Shown here: in pieces, positions 1-5,189 of the stretch
Numbering within the stretch: position 1 is the stretch's first letter
Layout of the letters: every line of letters starts with the position of its first letter
Assembly (NCBI GenBank): GCA_902494595.1
Contig: CABUTY010000119.1
Location: 1-5,289 of the forward strand
Length of the DNA: 5,289 nucleotides
DNA from: an uncultured Porphyromonadaceae bacterium
GTDB lineage: Bacteria; Bacteroidota; Bacteroidia; Bacteroidales; Muribaculaceae
Reading direction: 5' to 3'
Translations under genes and position numbers: made by a program
Notes under the pieces: generated by a model
Told to the model about the DNA's origin: nothing
What the model saw: the letters and a program-made list of their open reading frames with translations, nothing else
Database searches by the model: none

Positions 1-908
1 GCACGGTCAATCACAGACTGGTCAACATTCTGACTCCATTCGTCATTGCTGTATGTGTCGTGGCTTTCACCCCAATACACACATTTGTTACCGAGCTTGT
101 AATCTACCGCCCAGCTGCCGCCATAACCGTAGGGAATGCCACCGTTTTCACGTGCGGCTCCGTTGGAATACCTATTGTCGGTAACCGACATATACTGTGC
201 GTATTCCTTGATGATATCCTTATTGGGTCCGGGATTGTCGAGAATCTCGCCGTAGTGATACATACCGGCAACGCTTGTCACATCTTTCCAGAAGTTGCAA
301 CCTTCGGAGGGGAGACCGATATGTTTTGCGGCATCCCAACGGATACCCTTGACGCCGAGGCTCTTCAGCTTCTCTACATAAGCTTTGCCACGTGCACAAA
401 CTTCGGAGCTCTCCGAGTTGATGTCGCCATAATCACCGAGCTGGCCATGGGTGATGCTACGGCGGTCGCCATAGTTGATGCCTCCTTCCCAGCGTACACG
501 GCCATTGGAATCCCACCATGTGTCATGATAGCCGGCGGTCTTGTCGACATGGTTGGCCACTACGTCCACGATAATCTTGATGCCATACGTGGCGGCCTCG
601 TCGCAGAGGGCCTTGAGTTCTGCCTCGGTGCCTATGCCTCCTTTGAATGCGAGGTCATAGGGACGATAGAGGTCGTGCCAGGGTGATCCGGCTCTTACGT
701 CGCCGCGCTGCATGGGCGACAGCTGTACGGCACCGAATCCTGCCTTGGCGATGTTGGCGAGCTCGCTCTTGACATCGTTTACAGTCCAGTCGAAACAATG
801 GAGGATATTTCCCTCCTGTATGCCCGACGGCAGTCCGTAATCAGCACCGTATGCCCATGAACCTGTCATGCTCATCAGCAACATTGCTGATACAAACAAC
901 TTTTTCAT
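1..908 (-). CDS. Secreted alpha-amylase, glycoside hydrolase family 13 (5' part; the gene continues past the left edge)
   Basis: The first 302 residues are present and the C-terminus is missing. The product should hydrolyse internal alpha-1,4 bonds of starch or maltodextrins outside the cytoplasm. Residues 1-19 form a signal peptide (MKKLF, hydrophobic core, SWA cleavage site) with no lipobox cysteine, so it is probably periplasmic or released, not a SusG-like lipoprotein. All four GH13 signature regions are visible: DVVANH (115-120), GIRWDAAKH (188-196, nucleophile D192), GEILD (220-224, acid/base E221) and ESHDT (281-285, D284). The stretches WDAAKHIGLP, YGEIL and WGESHDTYSNDE resemble Bacillus subtilis AmyE, suggesting subfamily GH13_28 (inference from memory). 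The start is the only methionine directly before the signal peptide. The gene has its own candidate promoter 199 bp upstream and no visible sus-type partner. A C-terminal starch-binding or secretion domain cannot be judged. Confidence 0.95.
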   Translation of the reverse strand, partial: MKKLFVSAMLLMSMTGSWAYGADYGLPSGIQEGNILHCFDWTVNDVKSELANIAKAGFGAVQLSPMQRGDVRAGSPWHDLYRPYDLAFKGGIGTEAELKALCDEAATYGIKIIVDVVANHVDKTAGYHDTWWDSNGRVRWEGGINYGDRRSITHGQLGDYGDINSESSEVCARGKAYVEKLKSLGVKGIRWDAAKHIGLPSEGCNFWKDVTSVAGMYHYGEILDNPGPNKDIIKEYAQYMSVTDNRYSNGAARENGGIPYGYGGSWAVDYKLGNKCVYWGESHDTYSNDEWSQNVDQSVIDR

Positions 909-921
909 GTGATTTTTTTTG

Positions 922-941
922 TTGTTGATTATTGTTGATTA
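922..941. repeat. Two tandem copies of a 10-mer in the amylase leader
   Basis: TTGTTGATTA occurs twice back to back on the plus strand, which reads TAATCAACAA twice in the leader, 13 nt before the amylase start codon. Below it lies an A-rich run that probably serves as the ribosome entry region, as is usual in Bacteroidetes genes without a Shine-Dalgarno sequence. It may be low-complexity AT-rich leader rather than a regulatory site. Confidence 0.45.
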
Positions 942-995
942 ATTAATTCATATTGATAGTACCGATATATATATAAAATGGGGGGCGATGTACCG

Positions 996-1012
996 TCCCG
1001 ACATTATCGGGA
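996..1012 (-). promoter_or_regulatory. Small hairpin in the amylase 5' leader
   Basis: TCCCGA and TCGGGA form a 6-bp stem around a 5-nt loop (1002-1006). If transcription starts at the candidate promoter near 1107, this hairpin sits mid-way in a leader of about 190 nt. No U-run follows on the minus strand, so it is not a simple terminator. The rest of the 909-1159 gap is AT-rich and shows no gene. Confidence 0.35.
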
Positions 1013-1106
1013 TTATACAGCCTCCGCTTAATGATATATGCAGTCACCGGGTATGATTCTCAAGGTTGTTGAAGACAAGGTATGGCAATGACTTCCTTAT
1101 CCGCTA

Positions 1107-1114
1107 CAAAATTA
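1107..1114 (-). promoter_or_regulatory. Candidate Bacteroidales -7 promoter box for the amylase gene
   Basis: The minus strand reads TAATTTTG, an exact match to the Bacteroidales -7 consensus TAnnTTTG. The same octamer occurs before the mannose synthase and the helicase genes, which supports it as real. I see no clear TTTG at the expected -33 position. The predicted transcription start is near 1100, giving a leader of about 190 nt. It lies just after the end of the mannose synthase gene, so the amylase is probably transcribed on its own. Confidence 0.55.
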
Positions 1115-1159
1115 GCGAATTTCATTAACCCCACGCATAGCCGATATAGTTAATTTATG

Positions 1160-1885
1160 TTAAAGTTTGCCGAACATTGAACGTAGACGAAGGGAGATGA
1201 CACCGAACACTGCCTCGCCGAAGATAGAGGAATTCATTTTGCTGGTACCGAGTCGGCGGTTGACGAAGATTATGGGTATCTCCACAATCTTGAAATTACG
1301 CTTGTGTACCTTGAATTTCATCTCAATCTGGAACGCATATCCCTTGAAGCGGATTTTGTCGAGGTTCAGACTCTGCAGCACCTTTCGGGTGTAGCATACG
1401 AAGCCGGCCGTGGAGTCACGGAGTTTCATGCCTGTCACTACCCTGACATACATGGAAGCGAAGTAGGACATAAGCACGCGTCCCATGGGCCAGTTGACCA
1501 CATTGACACCTGACACGTATCTGGAACCAATCGACATGTCGGCGCCTTCATCCTTGCAGGCATGATATAGACGGGGGAGGTCGGCGGGATTATGGCTGAA
1601 ATCGGCGTCCATCTCTATCACATATTCATACCCTTCGGCAAGAGCCCATCTGAAGCCGTGGATATATGCGGTGCCGAGCCCCAGCTTCCCTTTGCGCGTC
1701 TCCATATGCACACGCCCGGGGTACTCTTCCATCTTGGCGCGTACAGCATCCTGTGTGCCGTCGGGAGAGGCATCATCGATTACCAACACCTCAAAGCCGT
1801 CGGCCAACTTCATGACCGCGTCGATGATATTAGAGATATTCTCTATCTCATTATATGTGGGGATGATGACCAATACATCACTCAT
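1160..1885 (-). CDS. Polyprenol-phosphate mannose synthase, DPM1-type family 2 glycosyltransferase
   Basis: This 241-residue cytoplasmic GT-A enzyme probably transfers mannose from GDP-mannose to a polyprenyl phosphate on the inner face of the membrane. Lipid-linked mannose can then feed protein O-glycosylation or envelope glycans (inference for Bacteroidales). Visible signatures are IPTYNE (8-13), VIDDASPDGT (35-44), KLGLGTAYIHGF (67-78), the metal- and nucleotide-binding EMDADFSHNP (91-100), GSRY (120-123), STAGFVCY (158-165), FKGYAFQIEM (180-189) and the basic VNRRLGTSKM (208-217), an order typical of DPM1-like enzymes. No C-terminal membrane segment or GtrA domain is present, so it is the short soluble form. 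The ATG at 1885 directly precedes the first beta strand, as in family members. A candidate -7 box lies 50 nt upstream. Another lipid-phosphate sugar transferase is possible but less likely. Confidence 0.93.
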   Translation of the reverse strand: MSDVLVIIPTYNEIENISNIIDAVMKLADGFEVLVIDDASPDGTQDAVRAKMEEYPGRVHMETRKGKLGLGTAYIHGFRWALAEGYEYVIEMDADFSHNPADLPRLYHACKDEGADMSIGSRYVSGVNVVNWPMGRVLMSYFASMYVRVVTGMKLRDSTAGFVCYTRKVLQSLNLDKIRFKGYAFQIEMKFKVHKRNFKIVEIPIIFVNRRLGTSKMNSSIFGEAVFGVISLRLRSMFGKL

Positions 1886-1935
1886 AGCTACTCTTTTTTA
1901 TTCCGACAGGTAAACGCTGCCCATGTGTTTCACTG

Positions 1936-1943
1936 CAAAATTA
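1936..1943 (-). promoter_or_regulatory. Candidate -7 promoter box for the mannose synthase gene
   Basis: The minus strand reads TAATTTTG, an exact TAnnTTTG match followed by CAG. A T-rich stretch lies about 20 nt upstream, but there is no exact TTTG -33 box. The predicted start near 1929 gives a leader of about 44 nt. It separates this gene from the upstream fusion gene. Confidence 0.55.
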
Positions 1944-1964
1944 GGTAAAATCAATTTATTATAA

Positions 1965-1978
1965 AAGAGTCAGCTCTT
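1965..1978 (-). terminator. Weak terminator-like hairpin after the fusion gene
   Basis: AAGAG and CTCTT pair around a 4-nt loop starting five bases past the fusion gene's TAA stop codon. On the minus strand the T-rich sequence TTATAATAAATT follows. The stem is only 5 bp, so termination would be weak. It lies between the end of the fusion gene and the next candidate promoter, where a terminator would be expected. Confidence 0.35.
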
Positions 1979-1982
1979 ATTT

Positions 1983-4133
1983 TTATGCATCATCAGGGGT
2001 TGTAGAGGTTGCTGTAAGGTATTTGCGCACCATCATGGCCGGATGATAAGATAGTTTGCTCTTTCGCAAGGCTTCGTTGCCGGCATCATCCTCACGGTTT
2101 ACGTAGCGCAATCCCTCGAACCGCGATATGGCCAGATTGACAAGTCCCGACGCCAATGCCTGATATACTCCGGGATATTCCATGTCGCCCTTCTCCACAT
2201 GGGCGAAAAACATTTCCCCGACAGCCTCGCCATATGTGAAACCTATCACCTTCCCATGATGCCGTATCACTATGCCTGCCATACCGTGTTCACCCAGATA
2301 GGGTAGAAGATCGGTACAATGCCTGTTTTCAAACAGAAACACCGGGCTGGCGGCATGCAGGGCATCCAATGTGCGTGTAAAAGCCACTATGTCGTCAATG
2401 TCGGCGGCCGTAATCTCCGATATCTCTGTATCAGGGTAATGATTGTGGAAATAGTTGAGATGATTGCGCTTCTTCGCCATTTTCTTCCCCTCAAAGCCAA
2501 TGAACTGCTCTATATTGTAGACATAATCATCCCATTCAGGCTTATGTACGGTTTCGTCGGTAACCTCCTGTGCATCATCTGCACCGTCAACAGGCACATC
2601 AATCATCTTCACCGCAAATCCGTCGGCCTCCGGCAGAATATCGAGTATGCTGTTCTTTGTCTCACACTCGGAAGCTCCGTTCACCGGCGGATAATACAGC
2701 GTGACGCCGCTTGTCGGATCCTTGCCGACAATCATAATGTCTTCGCCGTACGAGACTATGCGGTAATCGAAATAGTCTTTCCACAGCAGCACGCCTCCCA
2801 GCGAATAGTCGCAGCTGAACGACCTGTATCTTTCGAAATGTTTACGCAGAAGAGGGATGTCGGAGAAATCCACTTTCCGGCCCGTAACAGTGACAGAGGG
2901 CGTCGCCGTATCCACTTTTTCAGCAAGGATAAAAATGGGGCTGCCGTTATTCAGCGAGCCGGCGAGCAGGGTTGTGCCGTCGCCCTCCATGAGCCGATAC
3001 TTGCTTCTGATCTTCGCCGCATTCAAGGGATGGCCGTGCGACACCACATGAAGGGGTTCTTTCTTCATCTTTTCGAGTTCTTCACCGCTCACCTGACGTA
3101 TCAGTCGGTAGGCATGGCCTGGAAAACCGGCGACCGGAGTATCGGATATGAAGATTCCTGTATTCTTTTTCAGACATTTCAATCCCGGATATCTGCCGCA
3201 TAACAGTGCGTCGGCATTGAGCTTGCGCATCCCGGCACCAAGCTCGTATACGTATACGGCCCTCTTCAGGTCGTTTTTGTCGGCGAAGCTTATCTCCGTC
3301 ATGTCAAGGTCATGAAACCGACATTCAAATTCGTAATTGCGGAGGATATTGCCGGAAGATATTGAATCGGCATCATTATTCCCTATGTCAATCATCGATA
3401 TGGCAGGATTGTCGGGGAGTGAGGCATCTGATTTCATATGTACTAGTACTTCCTTGCATTCACCTTTGAACGATAGGATATATATTCGTTCAATGGAATG
3501 CAGGTCTCTTACCGTTTGGGATATGTCGAGGAGCGGGGAGCCCTTCACTAAGAGATTGCGGCACTTATGGAGCAACAGGGGGAGATTTGCGGGCACGTCG
3601 GGCAATGAGTCCTGCAGTCGGAATACTCTGTTGTTGAGAGAGTCGCGACGTGCCGGGTCTATGAATATGGCGTCAAAACGCCTGTCGCAGGCTTTGAGCC
3701 ATTCAATACTGTCGGCATTCACAACGTCAATATCCCGGATATCGAGAGCGGCACAGTTATAACGCAGGCAGTCAGCTCGGTGCGTGTCAAGTTCGAAAGC
3801 GATTACGTGATGCCCGTTGGTTGCCATTATCATCGAATCGATACCGAGGCCGGCCGTAAGGTCGGCTATATCAGGGAAATCGGCGACAATGCAGGCATGA
3901 AACCTCGCGACATACTGGTTTGTAGCCTGCTCGGCAGCCGCAACGGAGGGGTAAATGAAGGAGTCGTGACTGTTGAACCATGGCAACTTGGCAGATGTCT
4001 TCTGACGGGCCGAGATCTGTGTGATTGCCTCGTTGAGTATAAAGGGGAGAGGTGCGTCATGATAACGAAGCGCCAGCACGGCGACATCCTCGCCGATATG
4101 TTTGCCGATAAATTCTTTTAACCCTGTATCCAT
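1983..4133 (-). CDS. Fusion of a THUMP-like class I SAM methyltransferase (N-terminal) and a DUF2156 / LPG-synthase-C-like domain (C-terminal)
   Basis: This 716-residue protein has no signal peptide or membrane segments. Residues 1 to about 405 resemble the Porphyromonas PG_1098 family: a helical start, then a Rossmann methyltransferase with motif I DLTAGLGID (91-99), the SAM-ribose acidic loop FELD (113-116) and motif IV FIDPARRD (157-164). A THUMP-like end follows (about 330-405, with HVVSHGHPLN and KYRLMEGDGTTLLAGSL). RNA base methylation is likely, with unknown target. Residues from about 415 to 716 match DUF2156, a GNAT-like fold related to the catalytic domain of lysyl-phosphatidylglycerol synthase. 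Landmarks are DYVYNIEQF (536-544), KKMAKKRNHLNYF (550-562), a MFFAHVEKGD strand (641-650) and the C-terminal YVNREDDAGNEALRKSKLSYHP (677-698 approximately). To my knowledge each half is usually a separate protein of about 300-400 residues. The frame is open throughout, with no sign of a junction error. The ATG at 4133 fits the family N-terminus. Confidence 0.85.
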   Translation of the reverse strand: MDTGLKEFIGKHIGEDVAVLALRYHDAPLPFILNEAITQISARQKTSAKLPWFNSHDSFIYPSVAAAEQATNQYVARFHACIVADFPDIADLTAGLGIDSMIMATNGHHVIAFELDTHRADCLRYNCAALDIRDIDVVNADSIEWLKACDRRFDAIFIDPARRDSLNNRVFRLQDSLPDVPANLPLLLHKCRNLLVKGSPLLDISQTVRDLHSIERIYILSFKGECKEVLVHMKSDASLPDNPAISMIDIGNNDADSISSGNILRNYEFECRFHDLDMTEISFADKNDLKRAVYVYELGAGMRKLNADALLCGRYPGLKCLKKNTGIFISDTPVAGFPGHAYRLIRQVSGEELEKMKKEPLHVVSHGHPLNAAKIRSKYRLMEGDGTTLLAGSLNNGSPIFILAEKVDTATPSVTVTGRKVDFSDIPLLRKHFERYRSFSCDYSLGGVLLWKDYFDYRIVSYGEDIMIVGKDPTSGVTLYYPPVNGASECETKNSILDILPEADGFAVKMIDVPVDGADDAQEVTDETVHKPEWDDYVYNIEQFIGFEGKKMAKKRNHLNYFHNHYPDTEISEITAADIDDIVAFTRTLDALHAASPVFLFENRHCTDLLPYLGEHGMAGIVIRHHGKVIGFTYGEAVGEMFFAHVEKGDMEYPGVYQALASGLVNLAISRFEGLRYVNREDDAGNEALRKSKLSYHPAMMVRKYLTATSTTPDDA

Positions 4134-4164
4134 ATATTAGACTGCGGTTATTGCATCATACATA

Positions 4165-4184
4165 GAAGTTGTTTCTACTAATTT
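4165..4184 (+). repeat. Left arm of the 20-bp inverted repeat
   Basis: It reads GAAGTTGTTTCTACTAATTT and matches the minus strand of 4339-4358 at 19 of 20 positions. The only difference is T at 4176, where the other arm has G on the minus strand. Confidence 0.85.
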
Positions 4185-4191
4185 ATGTTTG
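4184..4191 (+). promoter_or_regulatory. Possible rightward -7 box at the inner edge of the left repeat arm
   Basis: TATGTTTG is an exact TAnnTTTG match on the plus strand. No TTG lies at the proper -33 spacing (the nearest is about 30 nt upstream). If active, it would start an RNA near 4198 that reads through the structured segment toward the 3' end of the sigma gene. No protein gene lies in that direction. Confidence 0.3.
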
Positions 4192-4203
4192 ATAATAGAT
4201 CAT

Positions 4204-4232
4204 AAAAAAGGTTACACTTTATGGCAACCTTT
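4204..4232 (-). terminator. Rho-independent terminator-like hairpin with a six-T run
   Basis: On the minus strand AAAGGTT and AACCTTT pair around a 12-nt loop in which a G-U and a C-G pair could extend the stem. The closing arm runs into six T residues (4204-4209). Nothing similar follows the hairpin on the plus strand, so it works leftward only. It would end transcripts from the sigma gene or from the structured segment before the fusion gene. Confidence 0.6.
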
Positions 4233-4325
4233 ATCAATATTTTGGGCATTTCGGCCGCTTTAAGCGGGACCAACCGAGAGGTTGCTCCCTCATGAACCGG
4301 CCAAATCTGCTCCAAAATATTAATA
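4232..4325. ncRNA. Rod-like structured segment, possible small RNA, strand unresolved
   Basis: A 14-bp basal helix pairs 4232-4245 with 4312-4325 with one imperfect pair (G-U on the minus strand, C-A on the plus). Next come GCA/TGC (4246-4248 with 4308-4310), TTT/AAA (4249-4251 with 4303-4305) and GGCCG/CGGCC (4253-4257 with 4298-4302). After a mismatched stretch the tip pairs GGGA/TCCC (4266-4269 with 4286-4289) and CAACC/GGTTG (4271-4275 with 4280-4284) around a 4-nt loop. Read on the plus strand the loop is GAGA, a GNRA tetraloop; on the minus strand it is TCTC. The minus reading has the terminator at 4204-4232 directly after it. No known family was recognised. The base-pairing is seen; RNA function is inference. 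Confidence 0.35.
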
Positions 4326-4338
4326 GATCTTACCATAA

Positions 4339-4358
4339 AAATTAGTCGAAACAACTTC
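4339..4358 (-). repeat. Right arm of the 20-bp inverted repeat
   Basis: The minus strand matches 4165-4184 at 19 of 20 positions. The ATA directly outside (4359-4361) equals the triplet outside the left arm. Confidence 0.85.
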
Positions 4359-4366
4359 ATAACGAA

Positions 4367-4400
4367 TCGAGGCCGGCGTTTTGCATAACGTCGACCTCGA
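4367..4400. repeat. Long 34-nt hairpin between the palindromic segment and the sigma gene
   Basis: Arms of 14 nt (4367-4380 and 4387-4400) pair around a 6-nt loop. Twelve pairs are Watson-Crick, one is a G-U wobble and one is a mismatch, on either strand. The outer six pairs are TCGAGG/CCTCGA. No clean U-run follows, so it is a poor intrinsic terminator, but it may protect or end the sigma transcript. It lies just outside the inverted-repeat boundary at 4358. Confidence 0.6.
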
Positions 4401-4438
4401 TCTGACATTTAAAACATTCTTTTCCGCTATGTCGATAC

Positions 4439-4454
4439 TCTCCCGAACGGGAGA
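4439..4454 (-). terminator. GC-rich hairpin just after the sigma gene
   Basis: TCTCCCG and CGGGAGA form a perfect 7-bp stem, with a 2-nt loop if fully paired or a 4-nt loop if the inner pair opens, starting 17 nt past the sigma stop codon. GAGTATC follows on the minus strand rather than a U-run. It is best read as a 3'-end stabilising or weak termination structure. Confidence 0.45.
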
Positions 4455-4471
4455 ATCAAAGCGGTGATGTG

Positions 4472-4978
4472 TCAACGATAGTCTTTAAGCTGTTCGCGGA
4501 GTCTTTTTCTTGCGAAGAAGATACGGCTTTTGACGGTGCCGAGCGGAAGATTCATCTTCTCGGCGATTTCGTTATATTTGTAGCCGGCAACGAATAGATT
4601 GAACGGTATGCGGTATTCATCGCTGAAAGAGTTCAGAGCCACGGATATCTCCTTGACGGCATAAGAACCTTCGGGGGTGTTGAGGCCCGAGTCCTGCGAT
4701 ATGTTGAGATGGAAGAGGTCGGCGGTCTGATCAACAACCGTAGCCTTGCGTACCGACTGACGGTAATTGTTGATGAAGATGTTGCGCATAATCGTGAATA
4801 TCCATCCCTTGAAATTCACGTTGTCGACGTACTTGTCCTCATTGTCAAGCGCCTTAAGGGTGGTGTCCTGCAGTAAATCCTGCGCCTGCTCCTTATTGGT
4901 GGTAAGCTGATATGCGAAGTTTAGCAGATTTCCCTGAAGTCCTAACAGGCGATCCTGAAATGTCTCGGTCTTTTTCAT
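4472..4978 (-). CDS. ECF-type RNA polymerase sigma factor (sigma-70 family)
   Basis: This 168-residue protein directs RNA polymerase to alternative promoters. It has only the two ECF domains. Region 2 covers about 15-75, with AQDLLQDTTLKAL (32-44) as the core-binding helix and NFKGWIFTIMRNIFINNYR (55-73) for -10 recognition and melting. Region 4 covers about 110-165, with GYKYNEIAEKMNLPLGTVKSRI (about 132-153) as the helix-turn-helix for the -35 element. A 35-residue linker joins them. Length is normal for Bacteroidetes ECF factors. The ATG at 4978 gives the expected short N-terminus. No anti-sigma gene (FecR-like, zinc-finger or membrane type) lies beside it, so its trigger is unknown. A GGAACTTT-CGTG promoter candidate upstream suggests autoregulation. 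It is divergent from a DEAD-box helicase, and two hairpins follow its stop codon. Confidence 0.93.
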   Translation of the reverse strand: MKKTETFQDRLLGLQGNLLNFAYQLTTNKEQAQDLLQDTTLKALDNEDKYVDNVNFKGWIFTIMRNIFINNYRQSVRKATVVDQTADLFHLNISQDSGLNTPEGSYAVKEISVALNSFSDEYRIPFNLFVAGYKYNEIAEKMNLPLGTVKSRIFFARKRLREQLKDYR

Positions 4979-5009
4979 AACTTGTTGTTTTAAATGTTCG
5001 TATATAAAA

Positions 5010-5033
5010 CACGGGAAGAGGGTGGAAAGTTCC
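5010..5033 (-). promoter_or_regulatory. Candidate ECF-type promoter of the sigma gene
   Basis: The minus strand has GGAACTTT (5033-5026) and CGTG (5013-5010), with 15 nt between AAC and CGT. AAC and CGT are the usual -35 and -10 cores of ECF promoters, normally 16-17 nt apart, so the spacing is slightly short. A start near 5000 would give a leader of about 22 nt. No TAnnTTTG box was found here. Autoregulation is inferred. Confidence 0.4.
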
Positions 5034-5034
5034 G

Positions 5035-5065
5035 AAAAAACTGCATTTTTTTTGTCACTTTTTTT
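5035..5065. promoter_or_regulatory. Three A/T-tracts upstream of the candidate ECF promoter
   Basis: Runs of six A (5035-5040), eight T (5046-5053) and seven T (5059-5065) are centred about 12 bp apart, directly upstream of GGAACTTT. Such tracts can bend DNA or serve as an UP-like contact for the polymerase alpha subunit. The 12-bp period is longer than the helical repeat, so curvature would be partial. Confidence 0.3.
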
Positions 5066-5160
5066 GGCATCTCATCCTACCGCGTTGATAATCAGCATTA
5101 TTAGAGTATTCTTAATCGAGGAAAAGAAACGGAGATAGCGTCGTTGTGGGGAATTTTTAT

Positions 5161-5168
5161 TAATTTTG
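5161..5168 (+). promoter_or_regulatory. Candidate -7 promoter box for the helicase gene
   Basis: TAATTTTG is an exact TAnnTTTG match 21 nt before the helicase start codon, giving a short A-rich leader of roughly 15 nt. A TTG lies at 5144-5146, only 14 nt upstream, closer than normal for a -33 box. Confidence 0.65.
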
Positions 5169-5189
5169 TAAAAAAATAGAAAGCATACA

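Larger units (their letters stand above)
4165..4358. mobile_element. Possible MITE-like palindromic element with 20-bp terminal inverted repeats
   Basis: The 194-bp segment starts with GAAGTTGTTTCTACTAATTT and ends with its reverse complement apart from one base. ATA stands on both outer sides (4162-4164 and 4359-4361), which could be a 3-bp target duplication. It encodes no convincing protein, and most of its interior is self-complementary. These are the marks of a miniature inverted-repeat element moved by an IS in trans, but no transposase is in the window and only one copy is seen. The alternative is a structured RNA locus whose outer arms are part of the fold. Its left end lies 31 bp before the start codon of the fusion gene. 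Confidence 0.4.

Noticed and set aside
60..686. Plus-strand open frame of 208 codons
   Set aside because: It lies antisense to the amylase, whose frame carries all four GH13 catalytic motifs and a signal peptide. The plus-strand product has no recognisable domain.
1124..1154. ATTAAC/GTTAAT inverted repeat after the mannose synthase gene as a terminator
   Set aside because: The stem is 6 bp and AT-rich, the loop is 19 nt and no U-run follows, so it is likely chance.
1898..1924. Eight-codon upstream frame (MGSVYLSE) in the mannose synthase leader
   Set aside because: It is in frame with the gene but closed by a stop codon, shows no run of regulatory codons, and is short enough to occur by chance.
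2319..3203. Plus-strand open frame of 294 codons
   Set aside because: It is antisense to the DUF2156 part of the fusion gene, and the predicted product is rich in His, Arg and Cys with no domain. The same applies to the shorter plus-strand frames at 3337-3762 and 3780-4121.
4240..4320. Hammerhead ribozyme, because minus-strand TTCATGA and CCGAAAT resemble its core
   Set aside because: Two of the invariant core bases of CUGANGA are wrong (the first C and the G), and the three-stem arrangement is absent.
4232..4325. SRP (4.5S) RNA, because of the rod shape and size
   Set aside because: The tip lacks the conserved symmetric loop and the GGAA-type cap with the AGCAG strand. The GAGA loop alone is not enough.
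4178..4408. Minus-strand open frame of 76 codons between the sigma and fusion genes
   Set aside because: It runs through three inverted-repeat structures that explain the sequence better than a protein does. The product has no domain, and no promoter lies upstream of it.
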